43,758 bases of DNA from CBCXVS01 sp965178525 (GTDB taxonomy: Bacteria > Tectomicrobia > Entotheonellia > Entotheonellales > Entotheonellaceae), in NCBI GenBank assembly GCA_965178525.1, contig CBCXVS010000016.1:1-43758 (forward strand), read 5' to 3'. The position numbers and the translations under genes are program-made. This document shows positions 15,311-24,045 of this stretch, piece by piece. The notes under the pieces are model-generated. The model was not told the origin of the DNA and made no database searches. It saw nothing but the letters and a program-made list of their open reading frames with translations. Position 1 is the first letter of the stretch; each line of letters opens with the position of its first letter.

Positions 15311-17944
15311 ATGACACGCAAAAAATATATCTATCTGTTTGCCAATGGGAAGGCGGAAGGCCGAGGAGAGTGGCGTGATTTGTTAGGCGGCAAAGGCGCT
15401 GGCCTGGCCGAGATGACGTCTCTCGGGATTCGGGTGCCGCCGGGATTTACAATTTCGACGGAAGCCTGTCTGGCCTACTATGCAGAGGGAAATCGCCATC
15501 CCGATGGTTTGTGGGATGAAGTGCTGACGACCTTGCGGAGAGTCGAAACGGCTGTGGGCGCCACGTTTGGCGACCGCGCCAATCCGCTGTTGCTGTCGGT
15601 GCGCTCGGGAGCGCCGATTTCCATGCCAGGCATGATGGATACGGTCCTCAATATTGGCCTCAATGATGACACGGTCGAGGGGCTCATCTGCACCTCGGAT
15701 GATCCTCGCTTTGCCTACGATGCCTATCGCCGCTTTGTGACGATGTTTGGCAATGTGGTCATGGGTGTGCCGCATGAGACGTTTGAAGTGTTCTTGGAAG
15801 ACGCAAAGCGCCGGGAGCGGGTGCGAACCGACAGTGAGTTGAGTGCCGAGGCGTTACGCCGGTTGATTGCGTCGATGCAGGCTATGGTGGAGGAAGAGAC
15901 GGGCCGCGCCATTCCGGCCCGACCACGGGATCAGTTGCGCATGAGCCTCAATGCCGTCTTTGCGTCGTGGCATAACGAGCGGGCCATCGAGTACCGTCGG
16001 ATCAACCATATCCCAGAGGATTTGGGCACGGCGGTGAATGTGCAGGCCATGGTGTTTGGCAATCGGGGAGGGGACTCGGGCACTGGTGTGGCCTTTACGC
16101 GTAATCCGTCGACAGGCGCCAAATACCTCTTCGGCGAATTTCTGATCAATGCCCAGGGGGAAGACGTGGTCGCGGGGATTCGCGATCCTCAGCCAATCAG
16201 TATGCTGCACGAGCTGATGCCCGACGTTTACAAACAACTTGAGCAGGTCTGTCGGACCTTGGAACTCCACTTCCGCGATGTGCAGGATATCGAGTTCACG
16301 GTGCAGGATCGCACGTTGTATCTGCTCCAGACGCGTTCTGGCAAGCGCACGGCCCCAGCGGCGGTACGCATTGCTGTCGAGATGGTGCACGAGGGCATTC
16401 TGGAGGAACATGAGGCCCTGCTGCAGGTGGAGCCGGCTCAGATTGATCAGTTACTGCATCCGATGATCGATCCGCTGGAAGACGTGACGGAGTTGGCTCG
16501 CGGCCTCGCCGTCTCGCCCGGGGCGGCGAGCGGTCGGGTCGTCTTCACGGCGGAGGAGGCGGTGCGCCGGTCCGAGGGTGGCGAGCGGGTCCTGTTGGTG
16601 CGCAACACCACCTCGCCGGAAGACATTCGCGGCATGAACGCCGCACAGGGCATTCTCACCGCGCGCGGGGGGATGACCAGCCACGCTGCCGTGGTGGCGC
16701 GGGGCATGGGTAAATGTTGTGTGGTCGGCTGTCGCGATTTGGTGATTAACGAGAGTGCGGGCTCCTGCCGTATTGCCGGACACGAGGTGCGGGTGGGCGA
16801 TTATCTGACCCTTGACGGCTCCTCCGGGCAGGTCATCCTGGGGCAAGCGCCGCTCATCGAGCCCAACCTCGGCGGTGATTTTGACGAACTCATGGCATGG
16901 GCGGACAAGTATCGCCGTCTGGGGGTGCGGTGTAATGCCGATACCCCTGAAGATGCCGATATCGCCCGCCGCTTTGGCGCGGACGGTGTCGGGTTGTGCC
17001 GGACGGAGCATATGTTTTTCGCCGAGGACCGCGTCATGGCTGTGCGGCAGATGATCGTAGCGGATTCCGAGGAGCAGCGTCAGGAGGCTTTAGAGCAGAT
17101 CTTGCCGATGCAAAAAGAGGACTTTAAGGCCATCTTCCGTATCATGGAAGGGCTCCCGGTGACGATTCGCTTACTCGATCCACCACTGCACGAATTTTTG
17201 CCGCATGCCTTGGAAGAAATCGGTGAACTGGCGGCGTATATGCGTCAGCCGGCACGTGACGTGCGGCGTCGGGTCGAGAATATGCAGGAATCCAATCCGA
17301 TGTTGGGACACCGTGGCTGCAGACTCGGGATCACATCTCCGGAGATTTACCAGATGCAAGTGCAAGCGGTCATGGAGGCCGCCTGCGAGCTGAAACGCGA
17401 AGGCATCGATGTGATGCCCGAGATCATGGTGCCGCTTGTCGGGTATGTGGAAGAACTGGCGATTGTCAAACGGCATATTGAAGCGGTCGCGGAAGGCGTG
17501 ATTCGGCAGCTTGGTGTGCGTGTGGATTATCTAATTGGGACCATGATGGAATTGCCGCGTGCCTCGCTGACGGCTGACGCCATCGCACGGGAAGCCGACT
17601 TTTTTTCGTTTGGCACCAATGATTTGACGCAGACCAGCTTGGGATTGAGTCGGGATGATGCTGGCATGTTTCTGCCCCACTATGTCGAACGTGGCATTAT
17701 GGAACGCGATCCGTTCGTGGTCATGGATGAAGACGGCGTGGGTGAGCTGGTGCACATTGGCATGGAGCGGGGCCGGCGCACCCGGCCTGACCTCAAGGTG
17801 GGAATTTGTGGCGAACATGGCGGCGAGCCCCACTCGATTGCGTTTTGTCACCGGACACACTTGGACTATGTCAGTTGTTCTCCTTTCCGCGTACCCATAG
17901 CCCGTCTGGCAGCGGCTCAGGCTGCGTTACGCGATGACACCTAG
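15311..17944 (+). CDS. ppdK: Pyruvate, phosphate dikinase
   Basis: The enzyme interconverts pyruvate, ATP and phosphate with phosphoenolpyruvate, AMP and pyrophosphate. The 877-residue protein has the usual three parts. The ATP-grasp N-terminal domain includes LGGKGAGLAEMT and SVRSGAPISMPGMMDTVLN. The phosphohistidine domain has GGMTSHAAVVARGMG with His458. The C-terminal PEP/pyruvate barrel ends with GICGEHGGEP, catalytic Cys833. ATG 15311 starts the conserved KKYIYLFANGKAEG and has GAGGG upstream; an earlier in-frame start at 15224 would add 29 dissimilar residues. A diverged second copy of the last codons lies at 18256-18313, beyond an IS fragment. Length and motifs are normal. Confidence 0.97.
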   Translation: MTRKKYIYLFANGKAEGRGEWRDLLGGKGAGLAEMTSLGIRVPPGFTISTEACLAYYAEGNRHPDGLWDEVLTTLRRVETAVGATFGDRANPLLLSVRSGAPISMPGMMDTVLNIGLNDDTVEGLICTSDDPRFAYDAYRRFVTMFGNVVMGVPHETFEVFLEDAKRRERVRTDSELSAEALRRLIASMQAMVEEETGRAIPARPRDQLRMSLNAVFASWHNERAIEYRRINHIPEDLGTAVNVQAMVFGNRGGDSGTGVAFTRNPSTGAKYLFGEFLINAQGEDVVAGIRDPQPISMLHELMPDVYKQLEQVCRTLELHFRDVQDIEFTVQDRTLYLLQTRSGKRTAPAAVRIAVEMVHEGILEEHEALLQVEPAQIDQLLHPMIDPLEDVTELARGLAVSPGAASGRVVFTAEEAVRRSEGGERVLLVRNTTSPEDIRGMNAAQGILTARGGMTSHAAVVARGMGKCCVVGCRDLVINESAGSCRIAGHEVRVGDYLTLDGSSGQVILGQAPLIEPNLGGDFDELMAWADKYRRLGVRCNADTPEDADIARRFGADGVGLCRTEHMFFAEDRVMAVRQMIVADSEEQRQEALEQILPMQKEDFKAIFRIMEGLPVTIRLLDPPLHEFLPHALEEIGELAAYMRQPARDVRRRVENMQESNPMLGHRGCRLGITSPEIYQMQVQAVMEAACELKREGIDVMPEIMVPLVGYVEELAIVKRHIEAVAEGVIRQLGVRVDYLIGTMMELPRASLTADAIAREADFFSFGTNDLTQTSLGLSRDDAGMFLPHYVERGIMERDPFVVMDEDGVGELVHIGMERGRRTRPDLKVGICGEHGGEPHSIAFCHRTHLDYVSCSPFRVPIARLAAAQAALRDDT

Positions 17945-17947
17945 GCC

Positions 17948-18208
17948 TTGGCGGATGTCTACATGGGTCTGTGCGGCCTCGGCACACGGATAGTACGCGC
18001 CGGCTCGCGTGGCGGCAAGTTGCGAGAGCCGGTGTCGCCATCCCATAGATGCTGCACGGTGATTTGTGGGGCGGAGGGCTGGGAAGACATTGAGGCGTAC
18101 GGCCATGCTCAAGCCGAGTGGTTCCGAGAGATGTTGGACTTGTCCAACGGCATGCCCGGTCATGACACCTTTCGGCGGGTCTTGTCGCGCTTGGACATGT
18201 GGACGTGA
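17948..18208 (+). pseudogene. ISAs1-family transposase N-terminal fragment
   Basis: Within this open frame the stretch from about 18051 to 18200 reads CTVICGAEGWEDIEAYGHAQ, then AEWFREMLDL and GMPGHDTFRRVLSRLD. This is the conserved N-terminal domain of ISAs1/H-repeat transposases, which normally precedes the DDE catalytic domain. The catalytic part is absent: similarity stops at SRLD and the frame ends four codons later. The first 35 codons do not look like transposase. No terminal inverted repeats were found. It is a relic between the ppdK stop and a second ppdK-like tail, not a mobile element. Confidence 0.75.
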
Positions 18209-18251
18209 CCGAAAAATGTGTTTAAAATCCCTATCTGCATGTATTCGGACA

Positions 18252-18313
18252 ATATCAGTAGTTCTCCCTTCCGCGTGACGCTTGCCCGCCTGGCGGCCGC
18301 CCAGGCTATGCGA
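18252..18313 (+). pseudogene. Diverged duplicate of the ppdK 3' end
   Basis: This stretch reads SSSPFRVTLARLAAAQA in the frame of 18218, matching SCSPFRVPIARLAAAQA at the end of ppdK (17870-17930). At DNA level the two blocks agree over most of about 55 bp but differ at roughly a quarter of positions, so they are not a recent tandem copy. No upstream ppdK sequence accompanies it. Together with the transposase fragment it marks an old recombination scar between ppdK and ribD. Confidence 0.65.
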
Positions 18314-18423
18314 CACCGTACAAGCCGCAGCGACTCTCTACCTGAGCCCGGCATCGTCTTCGAGATGGGGCGGACAAGCGAGATGGCAAGACAGGCCGAA
18401 AACAGCCTCAACACGAGCTGGTG

Positions 18424-19575
18424 ATGCAAGCGACAGCAGCAGATGTTACCTATATGCAACGGGCCTTGGCTTTGGCCAGGGGGGGGATCGGGTTTGTCAG
18501 TCCCAACCCGCTGGTCGGATGCGTCATTGTCAAAGATGGCCGGGTTGTCGGCGAGGGATATCATCGGCGCTTTGGCGGGCCGCATGCGGAAGTGCACGCG
18601 CTGCGCGAAGCCGGCGCTCAGGTCCACAAGGCTGTCTTGTATGTGAATCTGGAGCCCTGTTGTCATACGGACGAAACGCCGCCGTGTATCGAGGCGATTC
18701 TCCAGGCCGGTATTGGCCGAGTGGTCGTGGCGGTGCCGGATCCGAACCCGCTCGTGTCCGGTGGCGGTCTAGCCCGTTTGCGCGAGGCCGGCGTGGCCGT
18801 GACGACCGGCGTGTGTGAAGCCGAAGGACGGCGGCTCAACGAAGCGTTTCTCCACTACATCACCACACAGCGTCCCTTCATCACCTTGAAATGTGCGATT
18901 ACACTGGATGGCAAGATTGCGACACACACCGGCGCCTCGCGGTGGATTACCGGGGCGCCGGCGCGGGAGGCAGTCCACCACATGCGCCACGCCACCGATG
19001 CCTTGCTCGTCGGTGTGGGCACGGTCCTCCAGGATAATCCGCTGCTTACCACCCGCCTGCCGCACGGGGAGGGCGTCAACCCGCTGCGGGTTGTGGCCGA
19101 TAGTACCTTGCGGTTACCGCTCACCGCACAACTGACGACAGTGTCAGCGGCGTGCCGTACCCTGGTGGCAACGACGCCCTGGGCGTCCGCAACCAAACAG
19201 CGGCAATTGGAAGAACGAGGTGTTGAGATTCTGCGGCTGCAGGCGTATGATGGACGTGTAGATGTGAACGCTTTGTTTCATGCGCTTGGCGCACGTGGTA
19301 TTGCCAGTCTTCTGGTAGAGGGGGGGGCAACCCTCAGCGCGACCTTGGTGCAACAGCGCTTGGTGCAGAAAGTCGTGATGTTTGTGGCGCCCAAGATCAT
19401 TGGGGGAGATGGCATGAGCGTGATCGGCGCCTGCGGGGTCGACACGATGGAGCAAGCCATTATCTTACATAACATGACGAGCCACCAGGTGGGAAACGAT
19501 CTCATGCTGGAAGCGTACCTCATGCCGCGCGAACAAGCGGCCGGCAACGTCCCGGGCCAGGGAGAGGAGGTGTAA
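18424..19575 (+). CDS. ribD: Riboflavin biosynthesis deaminase/reductase RibD
   Basis: RibD deaminates and then reduces the pyrimidine intermediate of riboflavin synthesis. The 383-residue protein has the N-terminal deaminase (PNPLVGCVIVKDG, zinc motif HAEVHALREAG, then LEPCCHTDETPPCIEAI) and the C-terminal reductase (PFITLKCAITLDGKIATHTG, GVGTVLQDNPLLTTR, LLVEGGATLSATL). The deaminase motif is HTDETPPC where HxGRTPPC is more common, a conservative variation. Start is ATG 18424; a GTG just before it (18421) is equally possible, and the Shine-Dalgarno is weak. It is followed at 5 bp by ribBA, so ribD-ribBA-ribH-nusB is one unit. I found no FMN riboswitch upstream. Confidence 0.95.
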   Translation: MQATAADVTYMQRALALARGGIGFVSPNPLVGCVIVKDGRVVGEGYHRRFGGPHAEVHALREAGAQVHKAVLYVNLEPCCHTDETPPCIEAILQAGIGRVVVAVPDPNPLVSGGGLARLREAGVAVTTGVCEAEGRRLNEAFLHYITTQRPFITLKCAITLDGKIATHTGASRWITGAPAREAVHHMRHATDALLVGVGTVLQDNPLLTTRLPHGEGVNPLRVVADSTLRLPLTAQLTTVSAACRTLVATTPWASATKQRQLEERGVEILRLQAYDGRVDVNALFHALGARGIASLLVEGGATLSATLVQQRLVQKVVMFVAPKIIGGDGMSVIGACGVDTMEQAIILHNMTSHQVGNDLMLEAYLMPREQAAGNVPGQGEEV

Positions 19576-19580
19576 CGGGG

Positions 19581-20822
19581 ATGCAGTTTCACACCATTGA
19601 CGAGGCCATTGCAGATATCAAGCAGGGCAAGATTGTCATCCTGTGCGATGATGAAGACCGGGAAAACGAAGGCGATTTGACCATGGCGGCGGAATGCGTC
19701 ACCCCGGAAGCGATCAATTTTATGGCGACCTATGGCCGCGGTCTCATTTGTCTGTCGATGACCGCAGGGCGCCTGTCGGAGCTGCGCATTCCGCAAATGG
19801 TGGACGATATCGACAATAATTCCCCATTCGGCACCGCCTTTACCGTGTCGATCGAAGCCCGCCGCGGCGTCACCACCGGCATTTCCGCCGCTGACCGCGC
19901 CGCCACCGTGCTCACCGCGGTCAACCCCAAGACCAAACCCGAAGATCTCGTGCGTCCCGGCCATATCTTCCCCTTGCGGGCCCGGCCTGGGGGGGTGTTG
20001 GAGCGCGCCGGGCAAACCGAGGGCTCGGTCGATCTGGCGCGGCTGTCAGGGCTCACACCAGCGGGGGTGATCTGCGAAATCATGAATGAAGACGGGACGA
20101 TGGCGCGGGTGCCACAGCTCATGGAGGTGGCCCAGCGCTTCGGCCTGAAAATCGTCACGATCAAAGACCTGATTCACTATCGTATGCAGCGGGAGTCGTT
20201 AGTGCGGGTGGTCGCCGAAACGCTGTTGCCTTTGCGTTTTGGGGAGTTTCGCGCCCTGGTCTATGAACACGAGATTACTCGCGACCAGCATTTGGCGTTG
20301 GTCAAAGGTCCGCTCGATATCGAGCAACCGCCGTTGGTGCGCGTGCATTCCTCCTGTCTCACCGGCGATGTCTTTGGGTCGTTTCGCTGTGACTGTGGTG
20401 AGCAGCTCAAAAAGGCGCTGCGTCTCATTGCCGAAGAGGGCAATGGCGTGCTGCTCTATCTCAATCAAGAGGGCCGGGGCATTGGCCTGGCCAACAAGAT
20501 TCGTGCCTATGCACTCCAGGATGCTGGCCGAGACACCGTGCAAGCCAATGTCGAACTCGGCTTTAAGGCGGACTTGCGTGACTATGGTACCGGCGCGCAG
20601 ATCCTGGCGCATCTGGGGATCAAGCGCATGCGTCTGATGACCAATAATCCGCGCAAGATCGTGGGCCTAGAAGGCTATGGCCTCGAGGTCGTCGAGCGTG
20701 CGCCAATCCAGATCCGGCCTGGTAAACACAACGTGAATTACCTGCGTACCAAGCACGAAAAACTTGGGCACTTTTTTGATATTGATGACCTCGATGTCCG
20801 TAAGGAGCAAGAGTGGTGGTAG
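19581..20822 (+). CDS. ribBA: Bifunctional DHBP synthase / GTP cyclohydrolase II (RibBA)
   Basis: The N-terminal half makes 3,4-dihydroxy-2-butanone 4-phosphate from ribulose 5-phosphate; the C-terminal half opens GTP. The RibB part has CDDEDRENEGDL, TAFTVSIEARRGVTTGISA and RPGHIFPL. The RibA part has VRVHSSCLTGDVFGSFRCDCG (three zinc Cys), LNQEGRGIGLANKI and the RLMTNNPRKI motif. At 413 residues both domains are complete. ATG 19581 lies 5 bp after the ribD stop, with GGAGAGGAGG upstream inside the ribD end. It supplies both precursors for the ribD and ribH reactions encoded beside it. The C-terminus (DVRKEQEWW) is a short unconserved tail. Confidence 0.97.
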   Translation: MQFHTIDEAIADIKQGKIVILCDDEDRENEGDLTMAAECVTPEAINFMATYGRGLICLSMTAGRLSELRIPQMVDDIDNNSPFGTAFTVSIEARRGVTTGISAADRAATVLTAVNPKTKPEDLVRPGHIFPLRARPGGVLERAGQTEGSVDLARLSGLTPAGVICEIMNEDGTMARVPQLMEVAQRFGLKIVTIKDLIHYRMQRESLVRVVAETLLPLRFGEFRALVYEHEITRDQHLALVKGPLDIEQPPLVRVHSSCLTGDVFGSFRCDCGEQLKKALRLIAEEGNGVLLYLNQEGRGIGLANKIRAYALQDAGRDTVQANVELGFKADLRDYGTGAQILAHLGIKRMRLMTNNPRKIVGLEGYGLEVVERAPIQIRPGKHNVNYLRTKHEKLGHFFDIDDLDVRKEQEWW

Positions 20823-20876
20823 CCTTCATGCTGCCTGCAGCCTATTGAGTGTCGACAACTTGCACAGGAGGCGTAT

Positions 20877-21350
20877 ATGCTACGAGTGGTGGAGGGGGAT
20901 CTCTCCGCTTCCGGCTTGGAATTTACCATTATCGTCAGCCGTTTTAATGATTTTATCACGTCACGCTTGCTCGATGGGGCAGTTGGCGCGCTCCTGCGCC
21001 ATGGCGTCCAGGATGGGCAGATTACCGTGTACTGGGCGCCAGGAGCGTTTGAAATCCCCCAACTGGCGCACAAGCTTGTACAGGGGGGCCGGGCAGGCGA
21101 TGCGCTCATCTGTTTGGGGTGTGTCATTCGGGGGGCGACGCCGCACTTTGACTATGTGGCTGGCGAGAGCGCCAAAGGCATTGCGGCAGCGGCGGTTGCC
21201 GGCCAGGTGCCTGTCACCTTTGGAGTCCTTACCACCGATACGATCGAGCAGGCAATTGAGCGTGCCGGCACCAAGGCGGGTAACAAAGGATGGGAAGCAG
21301 CGATGAGTGCGATCGAAATGGCCAACCTCTACCGACGCATGCGAGGGTAG
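20877..21350 (+). CDS. ribH: 6,7-dimethyl-8-ribityllumazine synthase
   Basis: Lumazine synthase condenses the RibD product with dihydroxybutanone phosphate to form the riboflavin precursor, in an icosahedral or pentameric particle. The 157-residue protein has the usual blocks: FTIIVSRFNDFITSRLLDGA, VYWAPGAFEIPQLA, LICLGCVIRGATPHFDYV, the TFGVLTTDTIEQAIERAG segment and the final GNKGWEAAMSAIEMANL. AGGAGG lies about 8 nt before ATG 20877. nusB follows after 6 bp. ribE (riboflavin synthase alpha chain), often present in such operons, is not in this cluster. Confidence 0.97.
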   Translation: MLRVVEGDLSASGLEFTIIVSRFNDFITSRLLDGAVGALLRHGVQDGQITVYWAPGAFEIPQLAHKLVQGGRAGDALICLGCVIRGATPHFDYVAGESAKGIAAAAVAGQVPVTFGVLTTDTIEQAIERAGTKAGNKGWEAAMSAIEMANLYRRMRG

Positions 21351-21356
21351 GACACT

Positions 21357-21818
21357 ATGGGTAAACGTCGGCGAGGTCGTGAAACCGCTTTGAAGGTGCT
21401 CTATGCTCTAGAACTTACGCAGGAGCGTGCCGACGTTCTCCTCCAGGCGCCCTGGATCGAGATGGTCGTGCCCGAGGTCGTCCGGGAATTTACCACCACG
21501 CTGGTGACCGGCGTGATGGCCCATCGCGACGAGATCGATACCCTGGTGCAAGCCTGGAGTATGAACTGGTCCCTCGAACGCATTGGCGTCATTGAACGGA
21601 ATATCCTCCGCTTTGCCATCTACGAATTGTTGTTTCTCACGGATATCCCACCTAACGTTACGATTAATGAAGCTGTGGAAGTGGCCAAACGGTATGGCAC
21701 TGACGAGGCGCCCTCCTTTATTAACGGCATCCTCGATCGCATTAAACAGGAAGTCGGCGCCCGTGAGGGCGAGGGGCCCGCGGCGCTTTCCGGCCTTTCC
21801 CACTCGCCGACCGCGTAG
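21357..21818 (+). CDS. nusB: Transcription antitermination factor NusB
   Basis: NusB binds boxA RNA with NusE (S10) and supports rRNA transcription antitermination. The 153-residue all-helical protein begins with the family's RRRGRETALKVLYALELTQE and carries the C-terminal core IGVIERNILRFAIYELL and then NEAVEVAKRYGTDEAPSFIN and GILDRI. The start lies 6 bp after ribH, and the ribH-nusB pair is very widely conserved. The last 15-20 residues are unconserved. Confidence 0.97.
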   Translation: MGKRRRGRETALKVLYALELTQERADVLLQAPWIEMVVPEVVREFTTTLVTGVMAHRDEIDTLVQAWSMNWSLERIGVIERNILRFAIYELLFLTDIPPNVTINEAVEVAKRYGTDEAPSFINGILDRIKQEVGAREGEGPAALSGLSHSPTA

Positions 21819-21886
21819 GACCCGCTGCATGCGTCGCGTGTCCATGTGCTCCAGAGGCGTCTTTCGCCCTGCCTGAGGGGAGGCAT

Positions 21887-23980
21887 ATGCGTTTTCCGTG
21901 GTCATCCGCATCGCGTCGAGTCCGGCATGCGCCGTTACTCACAGTTCCGTTTGCCGGGCGTGATAGGCTACTACAGGCTTTGGATACACATCTCCAGACG
22001 GTGCAAGAGGGCACGCCCCACCATGTGCTGCTCGAAGGGCCGGCGGGGAGTGGGAAGTCAGCCCTACTGACAGAATTTACCGTGCTGCGGGGGCACAGTG
22101 CCCGGGTATTTGCCGTGCGCGTCAATGCCAGCGATTGCGTACTCGAACACGAATGTGCAGCGCGACTGTTTGCCGCCTTGCAGATGCGTTGCGAGGCCAT
22201 CCTCGACCGCTTGTACCAAGATACCAAGCGCGTGCGCAAAGCGCTTGCTGGCGACTGGGATGAGGCGGAATTTCGTACGTTTCTCTCCTCCACAGACTGG
22301 GCGCAACTGCACGAGCTGCCTCGCAGTGGACCACGGGGTATGCCAGAACGTGGGGATGCCCTGACGCGGCTGTTGGCCCTGGTGCAAGAGCATCCGTGGG
22401 GCATTGGGGCGGCCATCATGCTCGAGAGCCTGCACCGCGGCATCTTCGGCCCAACTTCCGAGTCGATGTGGGCGCAGCGCTGGGCCGAACTCCTGCGCAA
22501 CGTTGAACGCCGCGGCGTGACGTCTGGCGCCGCGTTGGTCATCGTCATGGATCAGCTTGATATCCACGGACTGGGACAGGAGGATGCAGCACAGCGGTGG
22601 GAACAGTTCTGGCGCACCTTGGTGCAGGCCACTGAGGCCGTGTCTTTGCCTCTCTTGTTCCTCTGGGCGGGGACGGCAGACAATGTCGCACCGGTCCGGC
22701 GAGCCCTCGGCGACCAGACGTCGGTGAGCACGTACCAGCTAGAGGCGCTTACTGCGGATGAGCAGCAGCAGCTCTGTAGCCGCGTGCAACGAGCTTTGCC
22801 GCGCCAGTGTCGGCAGGTCTGGCAGGACGTGACGACCGAGGTGACAGGCGATGTGTGGGATCATCCCGGACGTCTACTCCTGGCCGCTTCCTATGTCGCA
22901 ACGCAGGCGGAGACCAACGGTGAGACGGCGCCACAGAATTTGGCATCAGTCGACGTGTCGGCTTGGGTCGACCACTTGGTGCAAGCGAGTCGCCGTCGTC
23001 AACCTGTGGATGATGCAGTATTCCGGCAGTTTATGGAAACTTGGGCTTTTTTGCCGCCGGACAAGACGTGTACAATCGAGGATCTCTTGGTGCTGTGCCA
23101 TCCGGAGACCCTGGGTCTTGACCCGGTTGAGGGGCATACGACGCTTGAAGCCTTGTTGGGCCAGTGGGTGCGGTATGGTCTGATCCACTACGATGTCTAC
23201 GCCACCCACTATACCACCGGCACCAGTCTGATGCAGGACGCTGTGCGGCGCTGGCTCTATCCCAACGACGCGGAACGGCAGGAGGTCACGGAACGGCGCC
23301 GGTTGGCGGCAGCATTACTCGCCTATGTGCGGCAGGGCGATACCGCGATGCTTGAGGCGTTGAGCCACAAGCTGCACGCGGCCAGCGAGCCGAACGTCTC
23401 GAGCCAGTTGGAGCCCTATGTCGTGCCGTCCTTCCGGCATCTGGTCCGCACCATGACCAAAGACGAGCGCCAGCAGGCGGCGGCGACGTTGGGAGCCATC
23501 AGGATGCCATTGGTCCTCGAGATGGTGCGGTTGCTGCTGCATGACGAGGAAGGCCAGATCCGGAGCCGGGCCGTACAATCCCTATCCCAATTACATGGTG
23601 TCGACACGTCCGCGTTGTTGGCTGAAGCACTGCGGGATAGCAATAGTGATGTGCGCTGGATTGCGGCCCAGGCCGTGAGCCAGATCGAGGGGGCGGCCAC
23701 GGTGGACGCGTTGATTCCGTTACTGACGGATGAGGACAAAGAAGTGGGGCGTATTGCGGCCGAGGGCTTGGGTCCACAAGGTGACCACCGCGCCGTGCCG
23801 CATCTCATTGCGGCGCTGCGGGACAGCTATCCGCTGTTACGGGAAAGCGCCGCGGTGGCGTTGGGCCAGCTGGCGGATCGCCGAGCGTTGCCAGCCCTGC
23901 AAGAGCTGACGAAGGATACGAATCAGCAAGTGCGGCACCGGGCGGAGGAGGCGGTGGCGTGTTTTGCGATATCGTCATGA
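21887..23980 (+). CDS. STAND-like P-loop ATPase with C-terminal HEAT repeats
   Basis: This 697-residue protein has an N-terminal P-loop module: FAGRD (residues 22-26) resembles the entry motif of STAND/AAA proteins, Walker A is GPAGSGKS (51-58), and a likely Walker B is LVIVMDQLD (about 217-225). The middle (about 250-520) is helical and winged-helix-like without a clear match. From about residue 525 the protein is a chain of HEAT/PBS-lyase-type repeats of about 31 residues: VRSLSQLHGV-type helices with recurring DSNSDVRWIAAQAVSQI, DKEVGRIAAEGLG, LLRESAAVALGQLAD and QVRHRAEEAV. Such proteins are signalling or scaffold switches; the ligand is unknown. GAGGGGAGG precedes ATG 21887. The SigR-like sigma gene starts 65 bp downstream, so the two may be co-transcribed. 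The function is not identified. Confidence 0.8.
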   Translation: MRFPWSSASRRVRHAPLLTVPFAGRDRLLQALDTHLQTVQEGTPHHVLLEGPAGSGKSALLTEFTVLRGHSARVFAVRVNASDCVLEHECAARLFAALQMRCEAILDRLYQDTKRVRKALAGDWDEAEFRTFLSSTDWAQLHELPRSGPRGMPERGDALTRLLALVQEHPWGIGAAIMLESLHRGIFGPTSESMWAQRWAELLRNVERRGVTSGAALVIVMDQLDIHGLGQEDAAQRWEQFWRTLVQATEAVSLPLLFLWAGTADNVAPVRRALGDQTSVSTYQLEALTADEQQQLCSRVQRALPRQCRQVWQDVTTEVTGDVWDHPGRLLLAASYVATQAETNGETAPQNLASVDVSAWVDHLVQASRRRQPVDDAVFRQFMETWAFLPPDKTCTIEDLLVLCHPETLGLDPVEGHTTLEALLGQWVRYGLIHYDVYATHYTTGTSLMQDAVRRWLYPNDAERQEVTERRRLAAALLAYVRQGDTAMLEALSHKLHAASEPNVSSQLEPYVVPSFRHLVRTMTKDERQQAAATLGAIRMPLVLEMVRLLLHDEEGQIRSRAVQSLSQLHGVDTSALLAEALRDSNSDVRWIAAQAVSQIEGAATVDALIPLLTDEDKEVGRIAAEGLGPQGDHRAVPHLIAALRDSYPLLRESAAVALGQLADRRALPALQELTKDTNQQVRHRAEEAVACFAISS

Positions 23981-24045
23981 CGGCGCAGTGAGTTGGCGCG
24001 TATGTCGTGCGCTGCAACGGCAGAGATGGGCTGAGGGAGACGGTT

